Assembly (NCBI RefSeq): GCF_040760005.1
Contig: NZ_CP099760.1
Span: 1,235,501 to 1,299,500 of the forward strand
Length of the DNA stretch: 64,000 nucleotides
Direction: 5' to 3'
Source of the DNA: Pseudomonas sp. stari2
Lineage (GTDB): Bacteria > Pseudomonadota > Gammaproteobacteria > Pseudomonadales > Pseudomonadaceae
A program made the position numbers and the translations under genes. The notes under the pieces are model-generated. The model had not been told where the DNA came from and made no database searches. It saw nothing but the letters and a program-made list of their open reading frames with translations. Of this stretch, positions 9,038 through 17,189 are shown one piece after another (position 1 is the first letter of the stretch; the number at the start of each line of letters is the position of its first letter).

Positions 9038-9914
9038 TCCCGCGCTCGCGCAGCAGTGCGAGCCAGGCCTGCGCAGCCTTTGACAGATAGGCGCCCCGGC
9101 GCCAGATGAACGCGATATCCCAGCGCAGATAGTCGGGCGCCTTCAAGGTCAGGCGAACCACGCCTGGCCGCACCAGACCGCGGGCCACCACGCTGGGCAG
9201 CAGCACCACGCCCTGCCCGGCGGCCACCAGTGCCGCAAGAAAATCCGCCTGACCGCTACGGCCACCTTCTTTCGGGGTGAAGCCCATCTGCTGGCACGCC
9301 TGAAGCAAACGATCGTTGAGTACGAAACTGCGCTGATACAAAAGGAACGGCGTCTCAGCCAGTTCCTCCAGACCGATTTCACCTTTTGCCGCCAACGGGT
9401 GATCCCGCGGCAGCAGCGCATCGAGCGGTTCATCGCAGAATGGCTGGAAGTCGAACTGTGGGTCTTTCGGCCGCAGACTGCCCCCCAGCTCCAGTTCACC
9501 ACTCAATACCGCCTGTTCGATGTTTCGGCTGCCGCCTTCGAGTAACTGCACACTGATGTTCGGGTAACGCCGTCGGTATTCGGCGAACAGCCCGGCAAAC
9601 AGTGCATCGCTGCCGAGCAAGGGCAAACCGAGTCGCAGTTCGCCGCGCGCCAGATGACTGAGGTCATCCAGTTCCGTAAGCAATTCATCGCGCAAACGCA
9701 GCATGCCTTCGGCCCGTTGCAGCACCACGCTGCCGGCGGCGGTCAGGCGCAATTGCGAACCCAGGCGATCGAGCAGCGGGGTGCCGAGGCTCTGTTCGAG
9801 CTGGGCGATCTGTTTGCTCACGGCGGACTGACTGATGTGCAGGGTTTTCGCCGCCTGGGTGAAACCACCCTGATGCATGACTTCGACGAAGCTTTTGAGC
9901 TGTTTGAATTCCAT
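9027..9914 (-). CDS. LysR-type regulator, CidR-like
   Basis: The 295-residue LysR protein has its winged helix at residues 1-60 (MEFKQLKSFVEVMHQGGFTQ, LHISQSAVSKQIAQLEQSLG) and a typical co-inducer-binding domain. ATG 9914 is chosen because it begins the conserved LysR N-terminus; the longer frame to 10007 runs into the promoter region. It is divergent from cidAB with a 95-bp gap. This arrangement and the family suggest it controls the holin-like cidAB genes in response to acetate or related overflow metabolites. Confidence 0.85.
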   Translation of the reverse strand: MEFKQLKSFVEVMHQGGFTQAAKTLHISQSAVSKQIAQLEQSLGTPLLDRLGSQLRLTAAGSVVLQRAEGMLRLRDELLTELDDLSHLARGELRLGLPLLGSDALFAGLFAEYRRRYPNISVQLLEGGSRNIEQAVLSGELELGGSLRPKDPQFDFQPFCDEPLDALLPRDHPLAAKGEIGLEELAETPFLLYQRSFVLNDRLLQACQQMGFTPKEGGRSGQADFLAALVAAGQGVVLLPSVVARGLVRPGVVRLTLKAPDYLRWDIAFIWRRGAYLSKAAQAWLALLRERGISP

Positions 9915-10009
9915 GGCCTGATTCCGGATTGGAATGGCTTTGAGTCTAACAATTCGCTTCGGAGATGACAGTCGGGTTCGTAAAATAGGCGCCTGAAAGG
10001 AGCCCACCG

Positions 10010-10396
10010 ATGAAAGCCTCGACCCTCAAATACCTCTCTCGCCTGCTGGCCGAACTGGCCGTGCTGCTTGGTCTCTATCTGCTCGGCTGCCAGTTGGCTG
10101 CATGGCTGGCATGGCCGATCCCCGGCGGCGTGATCGGCATGGCGTTGCTACTGTTGGCTTTTGCGTTTGGCTGGGTCAAACCGGCGGCGCTGCAAATGGG
10201 CGCGGGACTGCTGATGGCCGAGATGCTGCTGTTCTTCATTCCGGCCCTGATGAGCCTGCTGGATTACGGCGCATTGCTGCGTAATGACGGCTGGCGAATT
10301 CTGCTGGTGATTGCGGCGAGTACGCTGATGGTGATGCTGGTGACGGCGTTCACCGTGGAACTGGCCGTGCGCCTGAGGCGGTCCCATGAAGTTTGA
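10010..10396 (+). CDS. cidA: CidA/LrgA holin-like protein
   Basis: The 128-residue protein has four predicted membrane helices and the CidA/LrgA signature: GLYLLGCQLAAWLAWPIPGG, VIGMALLLLAFAFG, and FFIPALMSLLDYGALLRND. CidA proteins are small holin-like membrane proteins associated with regulated cell lysis and, in more recent work, with export of small metabolites. AAAGGAGC precedes the ATG. Its last 11 bp overlap cidB. Confidence 0.92.
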   Translation: MKASTLKYLSRLLAELAVLLGLYLLGCQLAAWLAWPIPGGVIGMALLLLAFAFGWVKPAALQMGAGLLMAEMLLFFIPALMSLLDYGALLRNDGWRILLVIAASTLMVMLVTAFTVELAVRLRRSHEV

Positions 10397-11072
10397 GCTG
10401 ATGCCAATGTTCTGGCTGGCGTTCACGCTGCTGGCCTACCTGTTCAGTCGCTGGCTGTATCGCCGGACCGGTCGCTACGTGCTGTCGCCACTGATTCTGG
10501 TCCCCGCATTATTGCTGGCCCTCGCCGTGCCGCTGCATACCGCTTATGCGGAATACTCCAGCAATACCCACTGGCTGATGCTGGTGCTCGGCCCGGTCAC
10601 CGTCGCTTTTGCGGTGCCGATCTGGCAACAGCGGCGTCTGCTGGTGCGTCACTGGTCAGCGTTGCTGCTGGGCATGCTCGCCGGCAGTGCTGCATCGATT
10701 GCCACTTCGTTCGGTCTCGCGAAAGCGCTGGCGCTGGACAGCTCGGTGACGCTGTCACTGGTGCCGCGCTCGATCACCACGCCGTTTGCCATGCCGCTGG
10801 CGCAGGATCTGGGTGGCGTACCTGAACTGACGGCGGTGTTCGTGATGTTCACCGGGGTGTTCGGCGCGATGCTGGGCGGGGTGTTGCTCAAGTGGCTGCC
10901 GCTGCGCAGTGCCCTGGCGCGCGGCGCCCTGTTTGGCGTTGGCGCTCATGGTGCGGGCGTCAGTCGCGCCCATGAAGTGGGGGGCGAAGAAGGTTCGGTG
11001 GCGGGGCTGGTCATGGTGCTCACCGGGCTGCTCAATCTGTTCGCCGCACCTTTGTTGGCGTCGTTGCTTTGA
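10386..11072 (+). CDS. cidB: CidB/LrgB family protein
   Basis: The 228-residue membrane protein carries LrgB hallmarks: the ALALDSSVTLSLVPRSITTP segment with FAMPLAQDLGG, then GVFGAMLGGVLLKWL and GVGAHGAGVSRAHEVGGEEG. It partners with CidA in the inner membrane. It begins inside the end of cidA (11-bp overlap), so the two are translationally coupled. Confidence 0.93.
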   Translation: MKFELMPMFWLAFTLLAYLFSRWLYRRTGRYVLSPLILVPALLLALAVPLHTAYAEYSSNTHWLMLVLGPVTVAFAVPIWQQRRLLVRHWSALLLGMLAGSAASIATSFGLAKALALDSSVTLSLVPRSITTPFAMPLAQDLGGVPELTAVFVMFTGVFGAMLGGVLLKWLPLRSALARGALFGVGAHGAGVSRAHEVGGEEGSVAGLVMVLTGLLNLFAAPLLASLL

Positions 11073-11203
11073 CATGGATCCAAGCGGTTTGCGCAGCTGA
11101 CCCGCTCAGTCATCAAGCTGGCTGCCAATGCAACTACGCGAAACCCCGGGGCTGACTAGACTGCTGACACCTGCCGAAAAAAACAAAAACAGAGGTGCAT
11201 ACA

Positions 11204-11986
11204 GTGAGCGTAGCCCCCGTCCCTTCCTCCTTGAATGTCAAAGATCAGGTCAGTGCCGCGGAGTGGCAGACCCGGGTCGATCTCGCCGCCTGCTATCGAC
11301 TGGTCGCCCTGCATGGCTGGGACGATCTGATCTTCACCCACATTTCGGCCAAGGTGCCGGGCACCGAAGACTTCCTGATCAACCCGTTCGGCCTGATGTT
11401 CCATGAGATCACTGCGTCCAGCCTGGTGAAGGTCGATCAGGCCGGCAACAAACTCATGGACAGCCCCTACGAGATCAACCCCGCCGGTTACACCATTCAC
11501 AGTGCCGTCCATGAAGTGCGCCATGACGTGGCCTGCGTGCTGCATACCCACACTGCTTCCGGCGTTGCGGTGTCGGCGCAGAAACAGGGGGTGTTGCCGA
11601 TCAGTCAGCAATCGTTGTTCGTGTTGTCGAGCCTGGCCTTTCACGCTTATGAAGGCGTGGCACTCAATCACGAAGAGAAGGCCCGGTTGCAGGCCGACCT
11701 CGGCGAAAACAATTTCCTGATGCTGCACAACCACGGCTTGCTGACCTGCGGCGGCACCATCGCCGACACGTTCCTGATGATGTTCACTTTCCAGCGTGCC
11801 TGCGACATCCAGGTCATGGCGCAAACCGGCGGTGCCGAACTGATCGCCATCGAGCCGCAGATTCTGGCAGGCGCCAAGGCGATGATCGCCGGCGTCACCA
11901 AAAGTGCTCAAGGCATGGGTGGCGCGCTGGCCTGGCCGGCGTTGCTGCGCAAACTCGATAAACAAGACCCGGGGTATAAACTGTAA
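11204..11986 (+). CDS. Class II aldolase/adducin family protein
   Basis: This 260-residue protein has the class II aldolase fold: LAACYRLVALHGWDDLIFTH near the start, the zinc-binding HTHTASGVAVS, and FLMLHNHGLLTCGGTI with its metal-binding histidine. Family members cleave or dehydrate small sugar phosphates or hydroxy acids; the substrate here is unknown. The start is GTG 11204, set by AGAGGTG 6 nt upstream; the in-frame GTG at 11195 overlaps that Shine-Dalgarno sequence. Its stop overlaps the ATG of the hydrolase gene (TAATG). Confidence 0.85.
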   Translation: MSVAPVPSSLNVKDQVSAAEWQTRVDLAACYRLVALHGWDDLIFTHISAKVPGTEDFLINPFGLMFHEITASSLVKVDQAGNKLMDSPYEINPAGYTIHSAVHEVRHDVACVLHTHTASGVAVSAQKQGVLPISQQSLFVLSSLAFHAYEGVALNHEEKARLQADLGENNFLMLHNHGLLTCGGTIADTFLMMFTFQRACDIQVMAQTGGAELIAIEPQILAGAKAMIAGVTKSAQGMGGALAWPALLRKLDKQDPGYKL

Positions 11987-12888
11987 TGCCTCTCGCCGAG
12001 ATTCCTCTGAGTGCCTGGCGCAAACGCAGCCAGACGTTTGTCTTTCGTGGCCAGCCGATCCGTTACTGGACGGCCGGGCAGGGCGAGCCGCTGCTGCTGA
12101 TCCACGGCTTCCCGACGGCCAGCTGGGACTGGCATTACCTGTGGCAGCCGCTGGCCCAGCGCTTTCGGGTGATCGCCTGCGACATGCTCGGTTTCGGCGA
12201 CTCGGCCAAACCGTTGAACCACACCTACAGCCTGCTGGAACAGGCCGATCTGCAGCAGGCGTTGCTCGCGCATCTCCAGATCGAGCAACCGGTGCATATC
12301 CTCGCCCATGACTATGGCGACAGCGTTGCCCAGGAACTGCTGGCCCGGCATTACGAGGATCTGATCGAAGTTGCCAGTTGCGTGTTCCTCAACGGTGGTC
12401 TGTTTCCGGAAACCCATCGGCCATTGTTGACGCAAAAACTCTTGCTGAGTCCGTTGGGCTGGATGATCGGCCGCGCTTTTTCCCGCGATGCGCTGGTGAA
12501 GAGTTTTCATCAGATCTTCGGCCCGGACACCCGGCCGAGTGAAAGTGAAATGGATGATTTCTGGAGCCTGATCGAGTGCAATCGCGGCCCGCGCATCATG
12601 CACAAACTGATCACTTACATCCCCGAACGCCGGGTGCGGCGTGACCGTTGGGTGGCGGCAATGCAGCGCGGCGAGGTGCCGCTGCGGGTGATCGATGGCG
12701 AAGTCGATCCGATCTCCGGCGCTCATATGGTCGAGCGTTATCGCGAACTGATTCCCGACGCGGACACCGTGCTGTTGCCCGGCATCGGTCATTACCCGCA
12801 AAGCGAAGCGCCAGTGCAGGTGCTCAAGTACTACCTCGAATTTCGTGATCACTTCGTGTTGCCGCCGCGCAAAGTGGCGTGCTCCTGA
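11986..12888 (+). CDS. Alpha/beta hydrolase with Asp nucleophile (epoxide hydrolase/haloalkane dehalogenase-like)
   Basis: The 300-residue alpha/beta hydrolase has the oxyanion motif HGFPTASWDWHYLW and a nucleophile elbow AHDYGD in which Asp109 takes the nucleophile place. Asp is the nucleophile in epoxide hydrolases and haloalkane dehalogenases, whereas esterases use Ser. The acid is probably Asp in DGEVDPISG and the base His in GIGHYPQSEAP. The substrate is unknown. Coupling to the aldolase gene and the SDR downstream suggest one catabolic route. A 7-bp hairpin (GAGGCGC/GCGCCTC) follows the stop. Confidence 0.83.
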   Translation: MPLAEIPLSAWRKRSQTFVFRGQPIRYWTAGQGEPLLLIHGFPTASWDWHYLWQPLAQRFRVIACDMLGFGDSAKPLNHTYSLLEQADLQQALLAHLQIEQPVHILAHDYGDSVAQELLARHYEDLIEVASCVFLNGGLFPETHRPLLTQKLLLSPLGWMIGRAFSRDALVKSFHQIFGPDTRPSESEMDDFWSLIECNRGPRIMHKLITYIPERRVRRDRWVAAMQRGEVPLRVIDGEVDPISGAHMVERYRELIPDADTVLLPGIGHYPQSEAPVQVLKYYLEFRDHFVLPPRKVACS

Positions 12889-13040
12889 TCGACGGGCGGA
12901 GGCGCATTGCGCCTCTGGACCGTTTCATCATCCCCCAGCCTTATCGCGCACCATTCAGCCTCAGTCGTGTTCGTTGTGACCGCACGCGTCGTGCCTGACA
13001 CTCAGGGACACTGTCCCTCAGGCCTGCTGGAGTTGCCCCG

Positions 13041-13952
13041 ATGAATGAGTCTGTGCGTTTCGAAGATAAAGTCGTGATCGTCACCGGAGCCGGTGGTGGC
13101 CTGGGGCGCGCTCACGCTTTGCTGTTCGCCAAACAGGGCGCCAAAGTGCTGGTGAATGACCTCGGCGGCTCGACCCAGGGCGAAGGCGCCAACGCCTCGG
13201 CCGCCGACCGCGTGGTAGCGGAAATCCGTGAGGCCGGCGGCATCGCCGAGGCCAACCATGACTCGGTGACCGACGGCGACAAACTGGTGCAGAACGCCCT
13301 CGATGTATTCGGTCGCGTCGATGTGGTGGTCAACAACGCCGGCATCCTGCGGGACAAGACTTTCCACAAGATGGAGGATGCCGACTGGGATCTGGTCTAT
13401 CGCGTCCACGTCGAAGGCGCCTACAAAGTGACCCGCGCCGCATGGCCACACCTGCGCGAGCAAAACTACGGGCGAGTAATCTTCACCGCCTCGACCTCGG
13501 GCATTTACGGCAACTTCGGCCAGTCCAACTACGGCATGGCCAAGCTGGGTCTCTACGGTTTGACCCGTACCCTGGCCATCGAAGGTCGCAAGAACAACAT
13601 CCTGGTCAACGCCATCGCACCCACCGGCGGCACGCGCATGACCGAAGGCTTGATCCCGCCGCAAGTGTTCGAACAACTCAAACCGGAACTGGTCAGCCCG
13701 CTGGTGGTGTACCTGGCCAGCGAGCAATGCCAGGAAACCTCGGGCCTGTTCGAAGTCGGCGGCGGCTGGATGGGCAAGGTGCGCTGGGAGCGCAGCCTGG
13801 GCGCCGGGTTCGATCCGCGCGTGGGGTTCTCACCGGAAGATGTGGCGGCGCACTGGCAGCAGATTTGTGATTTCGAAGGGGCGGCGCATCCGAAGGACAA
13901 CATCGAGGCGCTGAAGGAAATGATGGCGAATTTGCAGAAGTATTCGTTGTAG
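13041..13952 (+). CDS. SDR family dehydrogenase, peroxisomal multifunctional-enzyme type
   Basis: This 303-residue SDR has TGAGGGLGRAHALLFAKQGA (NAD(P) binding), DLGGSTQGEG, NNAGILRDKTFHKM, STSGIYGNFGQSNYGMAKLG (catalytic Ser, Tyr, Lys) and VNAIAP. This layout matches the (3R)-hydroxyacyl-CoA dehydrogenase domain of HSD17B4/Fox2-type proteins, so a hydroxyacyl-CoA substrate is likely. The C-terminal extension of about 60 residues is usual in this subfamily. A 13-bp palindrome GGGACACTGTCCC lies about 22 bp upstream of the start. It follows the aldolase-hydrolase pair by 152 bp. Confidence 0.85.
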   Translation: MNESVRFEDKVVIVTGAGGGLGRAHALLFAKQGAKVLVNDLGGSTQGEGANASAADRVVAEIREAGGIAEANHDSVTDGDKLVQNALDVFGRVDVVVNNAGILRDKTFHKMEDADWDLVYRVHVEGAYKVTRAAWPHLREQNYGRVIFTASTSGIYGNFGQSNYGMAKLGLYGLTRTLAIEGRKNNILVNAIAPTGGTRMTEGLIPPQVFEQLKPELVSPLVVYLASEQCQETSGLFEVGGGWMGKVRWERSLGAGFDPRVGFSPEDVAAHWQQICDFEGAAHPKDNIEALKEMMANLQKYSL

Positions 13953-13959
13953 GTGGAGA

Positions 13960-13987
13960 GGGCCACCCAGTTGATACTGGGTGGCCC
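13960..13987. terminator. Strong hairpin between convergent SDR and immunity genes
   Basis: A perfect 12-bp stem, GGGCCACCCAGT with loop TGAT and its complement, sits in the 44-bp gap between two convergent genes. There is no clear T-tract on either strand, so termination is likely but not proven. Confidence 0.55.
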
Positions 13988-13996
13988 GTCGCTCTG

Positions 13997-14254
13997 CTAA
14001 GCGTATTTGTTGTTTGACATGAAATCAGGAGCTTTCCAGTTCGGGCCTTTGGTAGCGATTGGCCCATCACCATTGGCGAGCACGCCCTCCTCGAAAAGCC
14101 TGGCGTAGGTTTTCAGTAACTCACCATTTTCGATGACTTCGTATCGATACCGTCCAAACATTCGATCTAGCGACGGAATCGCGGAGCCGAGTGCGAAGAC
14201 AGTCAGGACATCTTCTACCGTTTCATTTTTGACGATCTGTTCGATGATGCTCAC
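13997..14254 (-). CDS. Probable bacteriocin immunity protein
   Basis: The 85-residue protein (start MSIIEQIVKNETVEDVLTVF) has no family I recognise. I call it immunity from context. It starts with GTG at 14254 overlapping the stop of the S-type bacteriocin gene (GTGA), behind an excellent AAGGAGG sequence located in the toxin's last codons. Its small size and cotranscription fit a cognate inhibitor of the toxin's C-terminal killing domain. Base composition is lower in GC than in flanking housekeeping genes. Direct evidence of binding is lacking. Confidence 0.65.
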   Translation of the reverse strand: MSIIEQIVKNETVEDVLTVFALGSAIPSLDRMFGRYRYEVIENGELLKTYARLFEEGVLANGDGPIATKGPNWKAPDFMSNNKYA

Positions 14255-16488
14255 TGCTTGCCTCCTTTTAACAAGTTTCTAAAAAACAATTCGTCTTGTT
14301 TGTCCGCAGCCGCTATGGCGTCTTTCGAATAGAGCAGTGACTCATTATCTTCCAGCTTGAAATCTTCCAATGTCGCAGTGTGTGCGTTGTTCCACATGGG
14401 AGATTCTCTGTCGGGTCGGAAGGCATCACTCAAGCCCAGCGCTCGAAACCGTTCAAGCTCCCTGTTTTCATGAGTGTAATAGCGTAGATCCGTATCCGTG
14501 AAAGCCAGCCGTCCGCTGAGAATTTCTTCTAATCGCTGGATCATCACGTCATTGGCATCTGATTGATCGAGGCGTGCGATATGCAGCTTCACCGCATCGA
14601 TTCCGGCGCGACTTATGACCGCAGATCGCCAGTCCAGATCAAGTACTGGCCCGCCAGCTTGGTTCGGATTGAAAACGCGGCCACTGAATTTCCCTCTGAC
14701 GAACGCCCCGTCATAAGGACTGCTGAAAACCACATACAGCGGCGGTATCCCCGACTCAATCGGAAAAACCGTGATAAACCCACCCAACTCATACCGATCC
14801 AGTTCAGGAAACGGATCAACCCGCCCCTCTGCAGGAACCACTTCAGCGCCGTCGTAAACCGGCAGTTCCGAATCGACCTGCGGTAAATCCGTCGAGGGAT
14901 TCAGTGGATTGACCAATGGCGTCCAGGTCAGCGTGGGGCCGTTGGTGTCACTGGCGGTGGAAACATAGGTATTTGTGCGAGCGTCGAAGTGAGCAGCCCT
15001 GACGGGCACATTGGCGGGAACAGTCAGACCATCTGTGGTGACTACGACGAACTCGATTTTGTCGCCTATCGTCGACGAACCCAGCCTGACCGGCAGATCG
15101 ACTTCCCCTCCAATGGCGGCCAACTGATACAGCTCATCGCTGCTCAAGTCGGGTGCCAGGTCTGACAGTGGAACGCTGGCAGAGTAAAGATCGCCGTTGC
15201 CCAGTTTCGAGGGCGCGAGCAAAGCGGCGAACCCGACGATCACCGGCGCCGCCGCTGTGGAGATGGCCGCCAGCGCCAGGGACACCGCCGTTCGCAGCGA
15301 CGTTCTGAGTGCCAGCGTGGTTGCCGGGTTGTTGCCAAAAACACCGAGCGGCCCGGTAAAGGTCGGGCCGAATGCGGCCATCGATCCGGCATTGGCAAAG
15401 ACGGGAGATTGTCCGCTCAGGGCGTTTTCTGCTTGCCGTCGGGCTTGCTCCCTGGCGGTCTTGCGCGCTTTTTTGCGGCGTCTTTTTTGTGCCTTTCGCA
15501 GCGCTTTCTGCTGTTTTTCCTGGCGTGTTTTTTCAGCCAGCAGTTGGCGCTCTTCCATGCGGCGCTGAGCATCGGCCTGCGCTTGCTGGCGTGCCTGTTC
15601 GGCAGCAATCTGTTGCGCGGCAGCGTCGGCGGCGATTTGCGCCTGCTCAGCAGCAAGCCGTTGTGCTTCAGCCAGCGCTGCAAGGCGCGCCTCTTCACGA
15701 GCCTGGATTTCCTCTTGTTCCTTTTGCTGCCGTGCCGCCTCTGCGAGTGCTTGCTGACGGTGTTGTTCGGCGGCAACTTGCTCTCGCTCGGCCACTACGC
15801 GTGCAGCTTGTGCCAGCGCTTCAAGTCGAGCTTGTTCATTGATCCGCGCCAGTTCGGCAGCGGCTCTCTGCGCTTGTTGCTCGGCGGCGATTCGCGCTTG
15901 GTCGTTGGCCTGAACGGTCGCCAGCCAGTTGAGTACATTGACTTGCTGCTGGTTGAGCAACTGCAACGATTGCGACAAGAGCCTCGCTTCGTGAGCAGCT
16001 CTGTATGAAAACGACCAGGTCTGAAAGGCAATGCCATCTGGCTTGAGAGGGCGCTCCATCGTTCGCGCCCGCGCAGTGAAATCGTTCAACGGCCGGTTCA
16101 GGGGATCGCTGCCATAAAACGTGTTGCCCAAGGCGGTCTGGCGATGGAACTCGGCAGTCTTGCGCGCCATCAGCGTATTGCGAACACCGAGCTCGCGAAT
16201 GATTGCCTCGGCGGGTGGCAGAGGGTGAGTTGGAACTTCAAGTCTGGCGGCGGCAAGTTCATGTTCGAGGGTTTGTGCAAGTTGACTGGATCTGACCTGA
16301 AACTCCTGATCCAGCACTTGAGCGGTGCCTTTCACGATATGTACGTTGCCCGCAAACGCAGGCGGCCGTTGAAAGGCGCCGCTACTGCTGACATCAAATG
16401 TAGTTGCGGGTAACGGGTTGTAGCCGGGAGGCGCTGGTGCTGTCGTGTGGATAGCTTCGGTCAGCTCCCATGCAGGAGGCCTTTGCAT
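14251..16488 (-). CDS. S-type pyocin-like bacteriocin
   Basis: The protein is 745 residues from ATG 16488. I prefer this start to ATG 16494 because AAGGA lies 7 nt before the former but almost touches the latter. Order (residues approximate): N-terminal receptor/import region 1-190; Ala/Gln/Glu/Arg coiled coil 193-355 ending in a basic KAQKRRRKKARK stretch; hydrophobic helix region 390-428; pyocin-S translocation-type domain 433-595 (TLTWTPL, LPVYDGAEVVPAEGRVD, GIPPLYVVFSSP); C-terminal domain 596-745. The last contains GGPVLDLDWRSA, DTDLRYYTHENRELERFRAL and WNNAHTATLEDF. It has no HNH motif of the DNase colicins. A killing function for this domain is inferred. The gene is read with its immunity gene behind a LexA box. 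Confidence 0.85.
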   Translation of the reverse strand: MQRPPAWELTEAIHTTAPAPPGYNPLPATTFDVSSSGAFQRPPAFAGNVHIVKGTAQVLDQEFQVRSSQLAQTLEHELAAARLEVPTHPLPPAEAIIRELGVRNTLMARKTAEFHRQTALGNTFYGSDPLNRPLNDFTARARTMERPLKPDGIAFQTWSFSYRAAHEARLLSQSLQLLNQQQVNVLNWLATVQANDQARIAAEQQAQRAAAELARINEQARLEALAQAARVVAEREQVAAEQHRQQALAEAARQQKEQEEIQAREEARLAALAEAQRLAAEQAQIAADAAAQQIAAEQARQQAQADAQRRMEERQLLAEKTRQEKQQKALRKAQKRRRKKARKTAREQARRQAENALSGQSPVFANAGSMAAFGPTFTGPLGVFGNNPATTLALRTSLRTAVSLALAAISTAAAPVIVGFAALLAPSKLGNGDLYSASVPLSDLAPDLSSDELYQLAAIGGEVDLPVRLGSSTIGDKIEFVVVTTDGLTVPANVPVRAAHFDARTNTYVSTASDTNGPTLTWTPLVNPLNPSTDLPQVDSELPVYDGAEVVPAEGRVDPFPELDRYELGGFITVFPIESGIPPLYVVFSSPYDGAFVRGKFSGRVFNPNQAGGPVLDLDWRSAVISRAGIDAVKLHIARLDQSDANDVMIQRLEEILSGRLAFTDTDLRYYTHENRELERFRALGLSDAFRPDRESPMWNNAHTATLEDFKLEDNESLLYSKDAIAAADKQDELFFRNLLKGGKQ

Positions 16489-16582
16489 ATTCATATCCTT
16501 TTGAATGTGCGCTGTTTGAAAGTGATGAGTTGTTCTGCCATTAGAAGTTACAGGTGAACCGTCGGGCGCGGGTCCGAGAGTC

Positions 16583-16598
16583 CTGTAGGCAGTTACAG
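16583..16598. promoter_or_regulatory. LexA (SOS) box upstream of bacteriocin
   Basis: CTGTAGGCAGTTACAG fits the proteobacterial LexA consensus CTGT-N8-ACAG exactly. It lies 95 bp upstream of the chosen bacteriocin start. DNA-damage induction is the rule for colicins and several pyocins. A second exact box precedes yebG in this window. Confidence 0.75.
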
Positions 16599-16623
16599 AA
16601 GAGTGCGGCAGAAAATTCGGTGA

Positions 16624-16654
16624 TAAATAACGAATAGAAGTTGTTCGTTATTTA
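16624..16654. repeat. 11-bp inverted repeat upstream of bacteriocin
   Basis: TAAATAACGAA (16624-16634) and TTCGTTATTTA (16644-16654) form a perfect inverted repeat with a 9-bp spacer, about 26 bp upstream of the LexA box relative to the bacteriocin. The AT-rich palindrome could be an activator site or part of a promoter; no matching regulator is identified. Confidence 0.6.
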
Positions 16655-16747
16655 AATAAGGAAGTTTCCGAAAAGGATTCAGGAAGCATCTGACAGTGGC
16701 GAGGGGAGTGACAGATTGCTGACACGACGCGATAAACCATCGCCCAT

Positions 16748-16775
16748 AAAAAAGGCCGCTGCAAACGCAGCGGCC
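16748..16775 (-). terminator. Orphan Rho-independent terminator (minus strand)
   Basis: GGCCGCTGC-GTTT-GCAGCGGCC followed by six T on the minus strand is a textbook terminator. No recognised minus-strand gene lies within the roughly 400 bp that would feed into it, so it may end a small RNA or a short unrecognised gene. Confidence 0.75.
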
Positions 16776-16972
16776 AAGGTAAGACGTTGGATCAAGGAGC
16801 TACAAATCAACGTCAGTGAACACCGGGGGCGATGGATCGAAAACGCTTCAAACCATCAGAAATCGGTTGCCGACGACTCGGTCGCGGACTTTCTGCTTCG
16901 TGGCGGTCTGCCGTGAAAGCCCGCTCAGAATAAGGGCTTGAAGCCAAAGGAAAAATAGCGATTCCGGACATG

Positions 16973-16997
16973 CACTGTTACGGGGCATGTAACAGTG
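16973..16997. repeat. 9-bp inverted repeat, possible operator
   Basis: CACTGTTAC (16973-16981) and GTAACAGTG (16989-16997) are perfectly complementary with a 7-bp centre, about 190 bp upstream of the DUF1302 gene. Arm spacing is too wide for LexA. It may bind a regulator of DUF1302/DUF1329 or of a minus-strand transcript. Confidence 0.5.
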
Positions 16998-17189
16998 TCG
17001 CGTCCCGAGGCGGGCATCATCCGTTGAATTGATCATGGGTTATCCAGCCTGCCCATGCCTCGCGGCAAGCCCCGTTCCAGGCGGGGATTCATCCTTTCGA
17101 GCGACAGCGCGAATACCTCCTTGGTGCGCTTATCGTCCCCGTGCGGCGGCAGTAGGGTGGGGCCTTCTGTCACTCACCGGGGAAGACGC

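Larger units (their letters stand above)
16489..17189. other. 701-bp regulatory spacer between bacteriocin and DUF1302 genes
   Basis: The spacer contains a LexA box (16583-16598), an 11-bp AT-rich inverted repeat (16624-16654), an orphan minus-strand terminator (16748-16775) and a 9-bp inverted repeat (16973-16997). Small frames of 62-66 codons exist on both strands, but none has a ribosome site or recognisable family. The divergent promoters for the bacteriocin (minus) and DUF1302 (plus) must lie here. Confidence 0.6.

Noticed and set aside
16716..16916. 66-codon plus-strand frame in the bacteriocin-DUF1302 spacer
   Set aside because: It runs through the terminator hairpin, has no ribosome site and no recognisable family.
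16973..16997. CTGTTAC...GTAACAG as a third LexA box
   Set aside because: Distance between the CTG and CAG ends is 21 bp instead of 16 bp.
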